Source: Vampirovibrio chlorellavorus
GTDB lineage: Bacteria > Cyanobacteriota > Vampirovibrionia > Vampirovibrionales > Vampirovibrionaceae
DNA length: 64,000 bases
Assembly: GCA_903866275.1 (NCBI GenBank)
Contig: CAIPMU010000018.1
Span: 110,513-174,512, forward strand
Direction: 5' to 3'
This document shows positions 19,513 through 27,498 of this stretch, piece by piece. Position 1 is the first letter of the stretch, and every line of letters starts with the position of its first letter. The notes beneath the pieces were generated by a model. It saw nothing but the letters and a program-made list of their open reading frames with translations, was not told the DNA's origin and made no database searches. Made by a program: the position numbers and the translations under genes.

Positions 19513-19689
19513 CGTGATTCGCCTCACAGGGGTTATGGTTACAGGGTTGGAACCTGATGGTTGCCGGAGCCCAGAAGGGGACGGTCTAAACGGGGCCATG
19601 TTCCGGGGGCTTCCCTGTGGCGCAAGGGCCACATTTTCTGTTATCATAGCATTTTTAGTGACCCATTCCATCCGGGATTGGGGTGAGAG

Positions 19690-20913
19690 ATGTTGAGTAT
19701 GCCTGCCGAATCATCCGTAACTACCATCGAAAACAAGCGTCCCGAGAACAAAGTGTTTATCTTTGACACCACTTTGCGCGATGGTGAGCAGTGCCCTGGG
19801 GCAGCGCTTCGGCATTCGGAGAAAATTCAGATTGCACATCAGCTGGCGCTGTTGAATGTGGATGTGATTGAGGCGGGTTTTCCGTTTAGCAGCCCTGGCG
19901 ATTTTGAGTCGGTGCGGCAGATTGCCAGTGAAGTGCGAGGCCCCATTATTTGCGGCCTGAGCCGGACTACCCCGCAAGACATTGAAGCCACCTGGGATGC
20001 GGTAAAGGTCGCTGAAAAGCCCCGGATTCATACGTTTATTGGCACCAGTGATATTCACATTCAGGCCAAGTTCAAGAAAACCCGTGAGGAAATTCTGAAC
20101 ATTGCCCGTGACATGGTGGCGTTGGCGGCTTCCAAGTGCAAGGATGTAGAATTTTCCGCCGAAGACGCGGGGCGTACCGATCCCTTTTATCTGTACAAGG
20201 TGCTGGAAGCGGTGATCGATGCCGGGGCGACCACGGTGAACATTCCCGATACGGTGGGTTATACCATTCCGGATGAATTCGGCCGTTTGATTCGCGGGAT
20301 TGTGAACAACGTGCCCAATATCGATCAGGCCATTATTTCCATTCATTGCCACAACGATCTGGGTTTGGCGACGGCCAATAGTATTGCGGGTATCCAGAAC
20401 GGCGCCCGCCAGGTGGAATGTACTATTAATGGCATCGGTGAGCGCGCGGGCAACGCGGCGATGGAAGAGGTCGCTCTCGCCCTGAAGGTGCGCCCGGAGT
20501 ATTTTGAAGGGTTGTACACCGACATCAACACGGTGCACTTCGCTGAGGCCAGCCGCCTGGTTTCCGAGTTGACCAGCATGCCCATTCAGTACAACAAGGC
20601 CATTGTGGGCCGCAACGCCTTTGCCCATGAATCGGGCATTCATCAGGATGGCTTTTTAAAAGGGCGCGCGACATATGAGATTATGCGCCCCGAGTGGATT
20701 GGTCTGAGTGAAGCATACCTGCCGCTGGGGCCTCGTTCCGGGCGTGCTGCGGTGAAATCCCGGTTGGAAAAACTGGGTGTGAGTTTAAGCGATGCCCAGA
20801 TGATCTCCTTTTTTGAAGCTTTTAAATTGCTGGCAGACGAAAAAAAACGTGTAGAAGACGAAGATTTGAAATCGTTGGTCCAGCAACTGGAAAATCAGTC
20901 TAGCCCGGTGTAA
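19690..20913 (+). CDS. leuA: 2-isopropylmalate synthase lacking the C-terminal regulatory domain
   Basis: LeuA condenses acetyl-CoA with 2-oxoisovalerate in the first committed step of leucine synthesis. The 407-residue protein has [10 protein letters not shown] from residue 25, [13 protein letters not shown], the metal motif [25 protein letters not shown] and the LeuA-type [18 protein letters not shown]. These favour isopropylmalate over homocitrate synthase. It stops after the linker subdomains; the roughly 120-residue leucine-binding domain of ordinary LeuA is absent and is not found downstream. Feedback inhibition is therefore unlikely unless another subunit supplies it. ATG 19699 is an alternative start with better spacing to GGGTGAG. 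Confidence 0.93.
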   Translation: MLSMPAESSVTTIENKRPENKVFIFDTTLRDGEQCPGAALRHSEKIQIAHQLALLNVDVIEAGFPFSSPGDFESVRQIASEVRGPIICGLSRTTPQDIEATWDAVKVAEKPRIHTFIGTSDIHIQAKFKKTREEILNIARDMVALAASKCKDVEFSAEDAGRTDPFYLYKVLEAVIDAGATTVNIPDTVGYTIPDEFGRLIRGIVNNVPNIDQAIISIHCHNDLGLATANSIAGIQNGARQVECTINGIGERAGNAAMEEVALALKVRPEYFEGLYTDINTVHFAEASRLVSELTSMPIQYNKAIVGRNAFAHESGIHQDGFLKGRATYEIMRPEWIGLSEAYLPLGPRSGRAAVKSRLEKLGVSLSDAQMISFFEAFKLLADEKKRVEDEDLKSLVQQLENQSSPV

Positions 20914-20981
20914 GCCCGATGGTTTGTCGCAGCCGGATTTGGAGCGAGTAAGTTTCGATACCTTGGGTAAACAGTTTCAAA

Positions 20982-21656
20982 GTGGCAAACATGCATGCAA
21001 ACGATCCCGATAACTTGACAGAAGCTGCGCCTGAGTCAGTCTCTTCAAATTCGCCTGTTTTGCCGCCTGATTTAACGTCTCCGCCATCCAGTGAGCATCT
21101 GCAACCCTGGGAATGCGATGTGTCCTTGTGGGATCGCTTTAAGTGCCACTGGGAGCGAGGCTTGCTGGTTGTGATGGTGGTGAGTGTGCTGGGTATGATT
21201 GCCACCCTGTTGTGGCCCACTCCACAGGTTGTGACCACCCTAAAGCCTTATGCCTCGGCTTTACCGACGGTGAGTGCACAGGAGAGCGCCGCTGAAGTCC
21301 CGTCGATCTCGGGCGATAGTGCCGAGTCAGGCGCGCCGGACGATAGCGCCCTGGTGACCTCCGGCGAAGCGGCAGAGGATGGAAAGTTGAATGCCGGTTC
21401 CATCCAATCCAGGCACACGAAAGGACGACACTATTCGCACCCGTCCAAAAAACCGGTACACCCGCCTATCACCAATTTAAACACGGCCAAGCTTTCACAA
21501 CTTCAGTTGTTGCCGGGCATTGGCCCTAAAATGGCCGAGCGTGTCATCCAGTATCGCCTGGCCCACGGCGGCTTTCAATCTGTGGAGCAGATCATGGATG
21601 TCAAAGGCATCGGCCCCAAAAAATTCGAAAAGATGAAGCCGTTTATCAAAATCTAG
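20982..21656 (+). CDS. comEA: ComEA-like helix-hairpin-helix DNA-binding membrane protein
   Basis: The 224-residue protein has a cytoplasmic Pro/Ser-rich N-terminus, one transmembrane helix at about 60-80, a polar linker and a C-terminal helix-hairpin-helix pair at about 155-224 (LQLLPGIGPKMAERVI and IMDVKGIGPKKFEKMKP). This is the ComEA layout: a membrane-tethered receptor that binds incoming double-stranded DNA in natural transformation. The start is GTG 20982 or ATG 20991. The last 212 bp of this gene recur in damaged form at 22041-22244. Other competence genes are not in the window. Confidence 0.87.
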   Translation: MANMHANDPDNLTEAAPESVSSNSPVLPPDLTSPPSSEHLQPWECDVSLWDRFKCHWERGLLVVMVVSVLGMIATLLWPTPQVVTTLKPYASALPTVSAQESAAEVPSISGDSAESGAPDDSALVTSGEAAEDGKLNAGSIQSRHTKGRHYSHPSKKPVHPPITNLNTAKLSQLQLLPGIGPKMAERVIQYRLAHGGFQSVEQIMDVKGIGPKKFEKMKPFIKI

Positions 21657-21670
21657 GACGTGTTATGAAT
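21459..21670 (+). repeat. Intact copy of a duplicated segment (comEA 3' end)
   Basis: This stretch, from the linker of comEA through its stop to TGTTATGAAT, matches 22041-22244 at most positions. It is the functional parent copy. Confidence 0.85.
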
Positions 21671-21782
21671 TCGGCTTTTCTTCCATCCTTGCTTGTGATC
21701 CTGAGATCCAATGTTGATTGGATGAATGGTGCTTAAACCTTGTAGAGGGTTCCAATCAGAAGCAAGAAATAATGAGGTGTTT

Positions 21783-21983
21783 ATGTTTTTAGACAAAATT
21801 CGCAAACATCCACGTATAGTTGCATTTATTGGTTTGTTAGTCACTGCAATTGCCTGCCTGGAACTGATTAGTGAGTTTACTCCCAAGTTCGCAGAACCAC
21901 TTTTGATTGTCATCTTGCTGTCAGGGACCGGTTTATCTATATATGCCTCTATAGAAGCCTCAAAGAAAGACGACAAAAAATAA
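21783..21983 (+). CDS. Small two-helix membrane protein
   Basis: ATG 21783, preceded by GAGGTG at 21774-21779, opens a 66-residue protein with two hydrophobic segments at about 14-31 and 38-54 and a Lys/Asp-rich tail (KKDDKK). I do not recognise it. It lies exactly between the intact and decayed copies of the comEA end, so it may have arrived with, or been enclosed by, the duplication. The surrounding DNA is more A/T-rich than comEA. Toxin-like or stress-type membrane peptides look like this, but nothing proves such a role. Confidence 0.6.
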   Translation: MFLDKIRKHPRIVAFIGLLVTAIACLELISEFTPKFAEPLLIVILLSGTGLSIYASIEASKKDDKK

Positions 21984-22040
21984 TACGCCTCGTTATTTTT
22001 ACCCTGATTTGTACCCAATATCGGGATCTGTTTAAAACAC

Positions 22041-22244
22041 ACCCCGCCCATCACCGAATTAAACACGGCCAAGCTTTCACAACTCCAGTTGTTGCTGGGC
22101 TAAAATGGCTGAGCGTCTGAGCCAGTATTGCCAGGCTCACGGTGGCTTTCAATCCGTGGAGCAGATCATGGATGTGAAAGGCCTCGGTCCTACAAAATTT
22201 GAGAGGATGAAGCCGTTTATCAGAGTCTAGGGCATGTTATGAAT
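22041..22244 (+). pseudogene. Decayed duplicate of the comEA 3' end
   Basis: The sequence repeats the helix-hairpin-helix region of comEA, including identical runs such as AACACGGCCAAGCTTTCACA, with scattered substitutions. Eight bases within the first hairpin (ATTGGCCC in the parent) are missing, which shifts the frame and breaks the GIGP turn. The copy still ends in TAG (22228-22230) and TGTTATGAAT. No start or membrane segment precedes it, so it is a partial tandem duplicate, not a gene. Confidence 0.88.
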
Positions 22245-22333
22245 GATGTATCGTGTGCATTGTGAATCACCAGCTTGAAAGTCTTCAGGTATAGTCAGAG
22301 GCTTTTTGCCCTTCAGTGTTCATGATGTCAATA

Positions 22334-23395
22334 TTAATCCGGCCTATTCCTGAGCGCTTCGATGATTGCATTATTTTTGAAGTGTGTCGCGAAATGTAGT
22401 GGAGTTTCTCCATGGTGGTTCACGGCATTGACATCAATATGAGGACTTTGCAGCAGTAATTTAACCCTCTCAAGCTGCTCAAGCATGATGACTTTATGTA
22501 AGGGCGTTTCTTCACTAGCGTCTTTGATATTGACCTCAATATTGGGGGACTCCAGGAGTGCTTTTAGCATTTCTGTATTGTGATTAAATATGGCCAAATG
22601 AAGTAACGAATCTCCATCAGTCGTTCTGCGGTTAATATCAAATGCAGGCAGTTGGGTCAGGTCTCTCAGTGCTTGCGCATTGTCACTTTCAGTGATGATA
22701 CGTTGCGCTTCATTGAAAAGATTCTCTGGGCAGGCTTTGGCTTCATCGGCGGTTAATTCCAGAGCTGTTGGAAGTTGTGTACAGGTCTTGAACTGGGATT
22801 TACTGAATTGGGACTCTTTAAATTTTGAATTATAGAAGCAACATGCATCAAATTGTGTGTTGCGGAGGTCAACTTTATTGAAATCGGCCCCCAATAAATT
22901 ACAGTGATTAAACGTGCTTTGCTCCAGCTGGCTATCACTGAAATTGGTATTTCGACAGTCTATTTTTGAAAAGTGACCGTTTGTAAGATCAGCGCCTTCA
23001 AATGAGGTATTCCAGAGTAAAACATTGCTGAATGTTGTATTTTTGAATTTGACCCCTTTAAAATTAAAATCCGAGAGATCGAGTTCGGAAAACTGTGTGT
23101 TGGACAAATCGAGTTTTACATGGGCTTTATCCAGTGATTCTTTGAGGACGTTGAAGCCCTCTGCATCTTCAGACTGGATGGCGGCTTTTGCCTGCGAGGT
23201 GATGTCTTTTACAGTTGTGTCATCCAGGGTAGTTCGCTCTGGTGATGCAGAACGAATGAATTGATCGGCATGCGGCGCTACGTCCCCGTGACTAACGGAC
23301 GCTATGGGATTTTTACCGGAAAAAGACACGCCTTGTAGGGCAGTATTCTGGTTTTTTACCCTGGGGACCGTTATGGCTATGCGATTAATTTGCAT
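22334..23395 (-). CDS. Pentapeptide-repeat and ankyrin-repeat protein
   Basis: ATG 23395 is chosen because GGAG lies eight bases before it; an in-frame ATG at 23461 has no ribosome site. The 353-residue product begins with a disordered stretch holding VSFSGKN at 23-29. About 95-205 is a pentapeptide-repeat right-handed helix (LSDFNF, ADLTNGHF, ADFNKVDLRN), and 240-353 contains three ankyrin repeats (DGDSLLHLAIFNHNTEML, EETPLHKVI, HGETPLHFAT). Both modules bind other proteins. There is no enzyme domain or signal peptide. Ankyrin proteins in host-associated bacteria are often secreted effectors, which is possible here but unproven. Confidence 0.88.
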   Translation of the reverse strand: MQINRIAITVPRVKNQNTALQGVSFSGKNPIASVSHGDVAPHADQFIRSASPERTTLDDTTVKDITSQAKAAIQSEDAEGFNVLKESLDKAHVKLDLSNTQFSELDLSDFNFKGVKFKNTTFSNVLLWNTSFEGADLTNGHFSKIDCRNTNFSDSQLEQSTFNHCNLLGADFNKVDLRNTQFDACCFYNSKFKESQFSKSQFKTCTQLPTALELTADEAKACPENLFNEAQRIITESDNAQALRDLTQLPAFDINRRTTDGDSLLHLAIFNHNTEMLKALLESPNIEVNIKDASEETPLHKVIMLEQLERVKLLLQSPHIDVNAVNHHGETPLHFATHFKNNAIIEALRNRPD

Positions 23396-23659
23396 TATTT
23401 CAGCTCCAAGCGCTTTCGGCTTAAGATGGGAAGAAATCTCTGATTCTTTTGCATGAATCACAAAAGGAAATATTTGATGTTATTGATGTAAACTTTTGTA
23501 AAGTTATCAGCAGGTTCCTATGATTACTCGTAACGGCACAACGTTTGAGCTGAAAGGTATCTTTCCTCTAAAATGCGAGTGGCTCAAGCCGTTTTGGAAG
23601 ATTTAAGGGCTGTGTTCCTGATGTTACACCAGTGGCAGGCCAAGTGCTGCTGTGGCGAC

Positions 23660-24724
23660 CTATTTTGTGGACTTGTTTGTCTTTAATTTTTCCTGAATCA
23701 GGGCTTTTACCTCGTCGTCCTGTGCATCTGTCAGCGGAGAACGGCCCTGATTGTCACGGGTATTCACATCCAGATGTGTGTTGGTTTTTTTGAGTAATTG
23801 TTTTGCAATCACAGGATAAGATTCGACCGCATCATGAAATGGACTTCTGTTTGATTGGGCGCTCAGGGTGTTTAAATTCAGTTGGGGAAACATGTCCAGC
23901 AAATGGAGCGCGAGTTCTGGCTGCGGACTTTTTAATGCCAGATGGACCGTAGAATACCCCTCATGATCCTGATGATTGAGCGTTTTGATGCCCGGCATCC
24001 TGCTTTTGAATTTAAACATGCTCAGCACCTTGGGCACCACGGTGGGGTTATCCTGAACCATTCTTTGGAAGGTGGTCTTGCCGAACTGATTGGGTGTATG
24101 GAGGTTGACATCCGGTTTCATTAACATTACCCAAAATAAATCGTGATGATCCTCTTTTTGGGCGTAGTCAATGGCATTGAAGCCGGCCATATTGCAGGAA
24201 ATGAGGTCTAAATCCGGATTCCGTTTCAACATGGTTTGTGCCAATGTTTTGCCCAAGGCATGGTTTGAAGCTAACGCAGTATGAATGGGCAAAATGCCGA
24301 GGGAGTCCGGCGTATCCAGATCGATGACTTCATTGCTTTCCAGACGTTCCAGTGCTTTATTCGGGCTTTCATCGATTTGTCGATGAAATTCGGAACGATT
24401 GTTAGGGTGAATAAAATGTTTTTTGGGTGGATGAGTGTGTTCAAGTTTCATGGCCTTAAAGACTGCGGTTAAGGTCTCTTCGGTCCGTTGCTCGGCGCGG
24501 CGCTTGAGTGAGGTGTTGTTGGGTTTAGGGAAAGTGTTTGGCAAAGCACCTTGATCTTCACTTCTACGTCTGGGTTCAAAGCGGTCTCCCTCTGCTAACG
24601 CTTCTGCTGAACGCTTGCGAGAATGGGCTTCGGTTTCTGAGTTTTGCGATGAGGCGCTGGCCGAAGAGCGTGATAACAAACTGTTCAAAGTATTAGAAGG
24701 TGCAGATAATTTATCTGATTGCAT
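23660..24724 (-). CDS. Ankyrin-repeat protein with basic N-terminal clusters
   Basis: The 354-residue product has a polar Ser/Arg-rich N-terminus with basic clusters RKR (36-38), PRRR (51-54) and LKRR (73-76), which resemble nuclear localisation signals. At least four ankyrin-like repeats follow at about 125-345 (LGILPIHTALASNHALG, GYSTVHLALKSPQPELALH, NQGRSPLTDAQ). AGGAG lies upstream of the ATG. It follows the pentapeptide-ankyrin gene in orientation, separated by 264 bases. A eukaryote-directed effector is an inference from the repeats and basic clusters; an internal scaffold is the plain alternative. Confidence 0.85.
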   Translation of the reverse strand: MQSDKLSAPSNTLNSLLSRSSASASSQNSETEAHSRKRSAEALAEGDRFEPRRRSEDQGALPNTFPKPNNTSLKRRAEQRTEETLTAVFKAMKLEHTHPPKKHFIHPNNRSEFHRQIDESPNKALERLESNEVIDLDTPDSLGILPIHTALASNHALGKTLAQTMLKRNPDLDLISCNMAGFNAIDYAQKEDHHDLFWVMLMKPDVNLHTPNQFGKTTFQRMVQDNPTVVPKVLSMFKFKSRMPGIKTLNHQDHEGYSTVHLALKSPQPELALHLLDMFPQLNLNTLSAQSNRSPFHDAVESYPVIAKQLLKKTNTHLDVNTRDNQGRSPLTDAQDDEVKALIQEKLKTNKSTK

Positions 24725-24943
24725 GTCTTGGAGAACTCCTGTGGCTTTGAGGATCGATAAGTAAAAACTAGTCAGAAATTAAGCAATGGGCGATTATAAT
24801 TGCTTGTAATTATTTTTTTAATTTAAAATAGCTTGACAGATCTTGTGATGAATGAAAGTTGAATCAAAGATCAATGCAATGCTCGAATAAACACGCTAGG
24901 AAACTGTGATTGCTTGTTTTAATACCCTGTTTAAAACAAGGCG

Positions 24944-25354
24944 TTATAAAGAGGACAGCTTCACCAGGTACTCAAAATCAGCCTGAATAAGCGGGATTAC
25001 GGAGAGGCGGGATTGCCGGATTAGGGCAATGTCTGCCAGGCGTGGGTCGGCCTTGATGTCGGCCAGCGTGACCCGGCGTTTTAGGGGTACCACGGGAATG
25101 ATCTCCACCACCACCCAGTCCTGTTTGGGGTTGTCTTTGGGGTCGGGGTAATGCTCCCGGCTCACCTCAGCGATACCGGCTAGCGCTTTTTCCGTCACGC
25201 TGTGGTAGATCAGCACCCGGTCACCATGCTTCATGGCTTTCAGATTATTCCGCGCCTGATAGTTACGCACGCCGTCCCACACCGTTTTTCCGTCCTTCAC
25301 CAGATCATCGAAGGAAAACTCGCCGGGTTCGGTCTTCATCATCCAGTACTGCAT
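24944..25354 (-). CDS. EVE-domain protein
   Basis: The 136-residue protein is a single EVE domain (PUA-like fold) from MQYWMMKTEPGEFSFDDL to the end, with GVRNYQARNNLKAMKHGDRVLIYHS typical of the family. EVE domains bind modified bases in DNA or RNA; stand-alone bacterial copies are common and mostly of unknown role. It is monocistronic, with an AT-rich 219-base gap to the ankyrin gene. Confidence 0.92.
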   Translation of the reverse strand: MQYWMMKTEPGEFSFDDLVKDGKTVWDGVRNYQARNNLKAMKHGDRVLIYHSVTEKALAGIAEVSREHYPDPKDNPKQDWVVVEIIPVVPLKRRVTLADIKADPRLADIALIRQSRLSVIPLIQADFEYLVKLSSL

Positions 25355-25545
25355 GGGCAGGCTCCTTATGGGCGACCGGGCATGCTCCGCCCAGTCATTT
25401 TATGGGTATGTGCCCTATTGTACTCACTAAGTGGTGCGCGTAACAGCCAGTTTCCCTTTAAAAGAGGTCGGGACGTCGCCAGTCTAATCCAGCCTCCAGC
25501 TGTCAAAGCGTGGTATGATCAGTATGGAGCGAAAGTGTTTTAGCT

Positions 25546-26778
25546 GTGAATCAACCCTTAACCCTTTGTTATGTTGCCGATGCAACCAATATCCACGTCC
25601 AGCGCTGGTTGGGCTTTTTTGTCGCGCGAGGTCATCGGGTCTATTGTCTCAGCGATCGCGTGGGTGCCATTGACGGCGTGAATGTGATGGAACTGCCCAG
25701 TCGCGACAGTATGGCCATTGATGGCAAACGCTGTTCTAAAACGGCCGTTCTCAAGGCACGCGCCCGTAAAATTCGCGCTGCCGTCAAAGAAATTCAGCCC
25801 GATGTCATGCATGCCATTTTTCTGACCCAGCGGGGCTGGTCGGCCATGATGAGCGGTTTTACCCCACTGGTCATCAGCCTGATGGGTCCAGACATCAAGC
25901 TGGCCCAGGCCAATTATCGCCATTCGTTACAACTGCAACGGGATCAGGTGCTGAACACGCTCTCCTTGCGTCAATGCAGCTTAATCACCGCTGTGTCCGA
26001 TGATTTGCTCCAACTGGCCACGCAGATGACCGGGGGACGTGTGCCCGTTGAGCTGATTCCCCTGGGAACCGAGCCGAATCTGTTTCGCCCGGATCTGGAT
26101 ACCAGCGCCTTGCGGGCGCGTTTGAATATTCCCGATGATGCCTTCGTCGTGCTGAGTCCTCGGCAAATGACCCCCCATTACAATCAGGGCACGATCATCG
26201 ACAGTATCCCCGCCGTGCTGAAGGAAGTCCCACAGGCGGTTTTCATTCTGAAAGATACCTTTGGTCACACCGAAGCGCGCAAAGCTTATGTGCAATCCCT
26301 GCAAGCCCGCGCTGAATCCCTGGGCGTGAACCATGCCATTCGCTGGGTGGATGAAGTACCCATGGTGGAGCTTCCTCTGTTTTTTGCCTTGAGTGATGTG
26401 GTCGTGTCCGTGCCCAGCAACGATGGCCTTCCGGTCACTATTTTTGAAGCCATGGCCACTCAGAAACCCTTAATCGTCGGTGATTTACCCTCTTACAACG
26501 AAGTGATTATCCACGGGCAAACCGGCCTGCGGGTGCCCATTCGCAACAGTCAGGTGCTGGCCCGCGCCATCGTGAAGATTTTCAAAAATCCCGCTCTGGC
26601 CCGCCGCATGGTGGAAGAAGCCCAGGTGCCCCTCTATCAGTATGGTATTTTTGCTGAGCAAATGATGCGCATGGAGCGCTACTATCAAGGGCTCAAGATT
26701 GGTGATGTGTCTCCGCCTTCACTGGGTCAGCAGGTCTGTAACGGGCTTTTGATGAATCTGCTGGTGGCGGTGAGTTAG
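25546..26778 (+). CDS. GT4-type glycosyltransferase
   Basis: The 410-residue protein has the GT-B fold of family 4 transferases: an N-terminal domain from LCYVADATNIHVQRWLGFF, a linker, and a C-terminal nucleotide-sugar domain with DVVVSVPSNDGLPVTIFEAMATQKPLI, where the Glu of IFEAMA and the preceding Ser are typical of the retaining EX7E region. It probably adds a sugar to a lipid or polysaccharide on the cytoplasmic face. The GTG at 25546 is the only good start near the homologous N-terminus. No other polysaccharide gene is adjacent. Confidence 0.88.
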   Translation: MNQPLTLCYVADATNIHVQRWLGFFVARGHRVYCLSDRVGAIDGVNVMELPSRDSMAIDGKRCSKTAVLKARARKIRAAVKEIQPDVMHAIFLTQRGWSAMMSGFTPLVISLMGPDIKLAQANYRHSLQLQRDQVLNTLSLRQCSLITAVSDDLLQLATQMTGGRVPVELIPLGTEPNLFRPDLDTSALRARLNIPDDAFVVLSPRQMTPHYNQGTIIDSIPAVLKEVPQAVFILKDTFGHTEARKAYVQSLQARAESLGVNHAIRWVDEVPMVELPLFFALSDVVVSVPSNDGLPVTIFEAMATQKPLIVGDLPSYNEVIIHGQTGLRVPIRNSQVLARAIVKIFKNPALARRMVEEAQVPLYQYGIFAEQMMRMERYYQGLKIGDVSPPSLGQQVCNGLLMNLLVAVS

Positions 26779-27131
26779 GGGTTTTCAGGTTGAGCTGGTT
26801 GGCTTGAGGGAGGCTAGCCCCCCTCAAACTCCCTCCATTGGGGAAACTGTTTTCCCCAAACCCCTCCAGGTATGGTTTTCTGTTGCGTGGCTGTGGCGCC
26901 TTTTTGCTGAGGAAAAGAGGCTTTGCCTCTTTTGGGAGGGAGGGCGAGTTTTTTTTGGGGGGGGCTTTGTGTTGAGGGTTGAGGGATTGAGGGGGGGGGT
27001 TGAACTTGATTAAACCCTTACGTTTTCGTTAAACTAGCATTGAAGTCTGCTCCGATAACTGTCCTGGCTGGGATGGTACTGGGTGTCAGCACAAGCTTTG
27101 TCATTGATTTTAGCCAAAGAGGAATCTCCCC
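26779..27131. repeat. G-rich spacer with three tight hairpins
   Basis: No gene is supported in these 353 bases. TTGAGGG near 26802 pairs with CCCTCAA near 26821; TTGGGGAAA (26838-26846) pairs with TTTCCCCAA (26851-26859); AAAAGAGGC (26913-26921) pairs with GCCTCTTTT (26925-26933). Runs of eight and nine G lie near 26957-26964 and 26991-26999. The layout resembles a dispersed intergenic repeat with quadruplex potential. The third hairpin plus T run could terminate the glycosyltransferase transcript. Confidence 0.6.
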
Positions 27132-27488
27132 ATGTCCATGATTGATCCCGCCCTGAAAGAACAGCTCACCCAAGAAATTGAAAAGGAAATCGCTGAAAAC
27201 AAGATCATTTTCTACGGTAAAGGCACCAAAGAAATGCCCCTCTGTGGCTTCACTGTGGAAACCGTCCAGTTCTTTAATCAGTTCGGTTTCCCCTTCCACG
27301 TGGTGGATGTTCTGCACAATATGGAAAAGCGTGCTGTTCTGTCCGAAATGACCAACTGGCCCACCTTGCCCAAAGTCTTCATCAATGGCAAGTTTTACGG
27401 CGATACCGATATTCTCGGGCCAATGGCCGACAACGGCGAACTGCTCACCGTCCTGAAAGAAGCCTTCCCCGAAGGCGTCAGCGCCTAA
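27132..27488 (+). CDS. grxD: Monothiol glutaredoxin (Grx4 type)
   Basis: The 118-residue protein matches Grx4-type monothiol glutaredoxins, which carry and pass [2Fe-2S] clusters with glutathione. The active site is CGFT at 38-41 (CGFS is usual), with KGTKEMPLCGF before it and WPTLPKVFINGKF later. The usual GGCD/GGSD near the glutathione site is GDTD here. AGAGGAA precedes the ATG. It is ten bases upstream of the YgfZ-TPR gene, so the two are co-transcribed; both act on iron-sulfur proteins. Confidence 0.93.
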   Translation: MSMIDPALKEQLTQEIEKEIAENKIIFYGKGTKEMPLCGFTVETVQFFNQFGFPFHVVDVLHNMEKRAVLSEMTNWPTLPKVFINGKFYGDTDILGPMADNGELLTVLKEAFPEGVSA

Positions 27489-27498
27489 CGGCGTCATC

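Noticed and set aside
18670..19671. Longer start for the double-thioredoxin protein at 19671
   Set aside because: It would run nearly into leuA and put 53 polar residues before the signal peptide.
26804..27013. 69-codon frame in the G-rich spacer
   Set aside because: It runs through three hairpins and G tracts, has Gly/Arg/Phe-rich low-complexity translation and no ribosome site.
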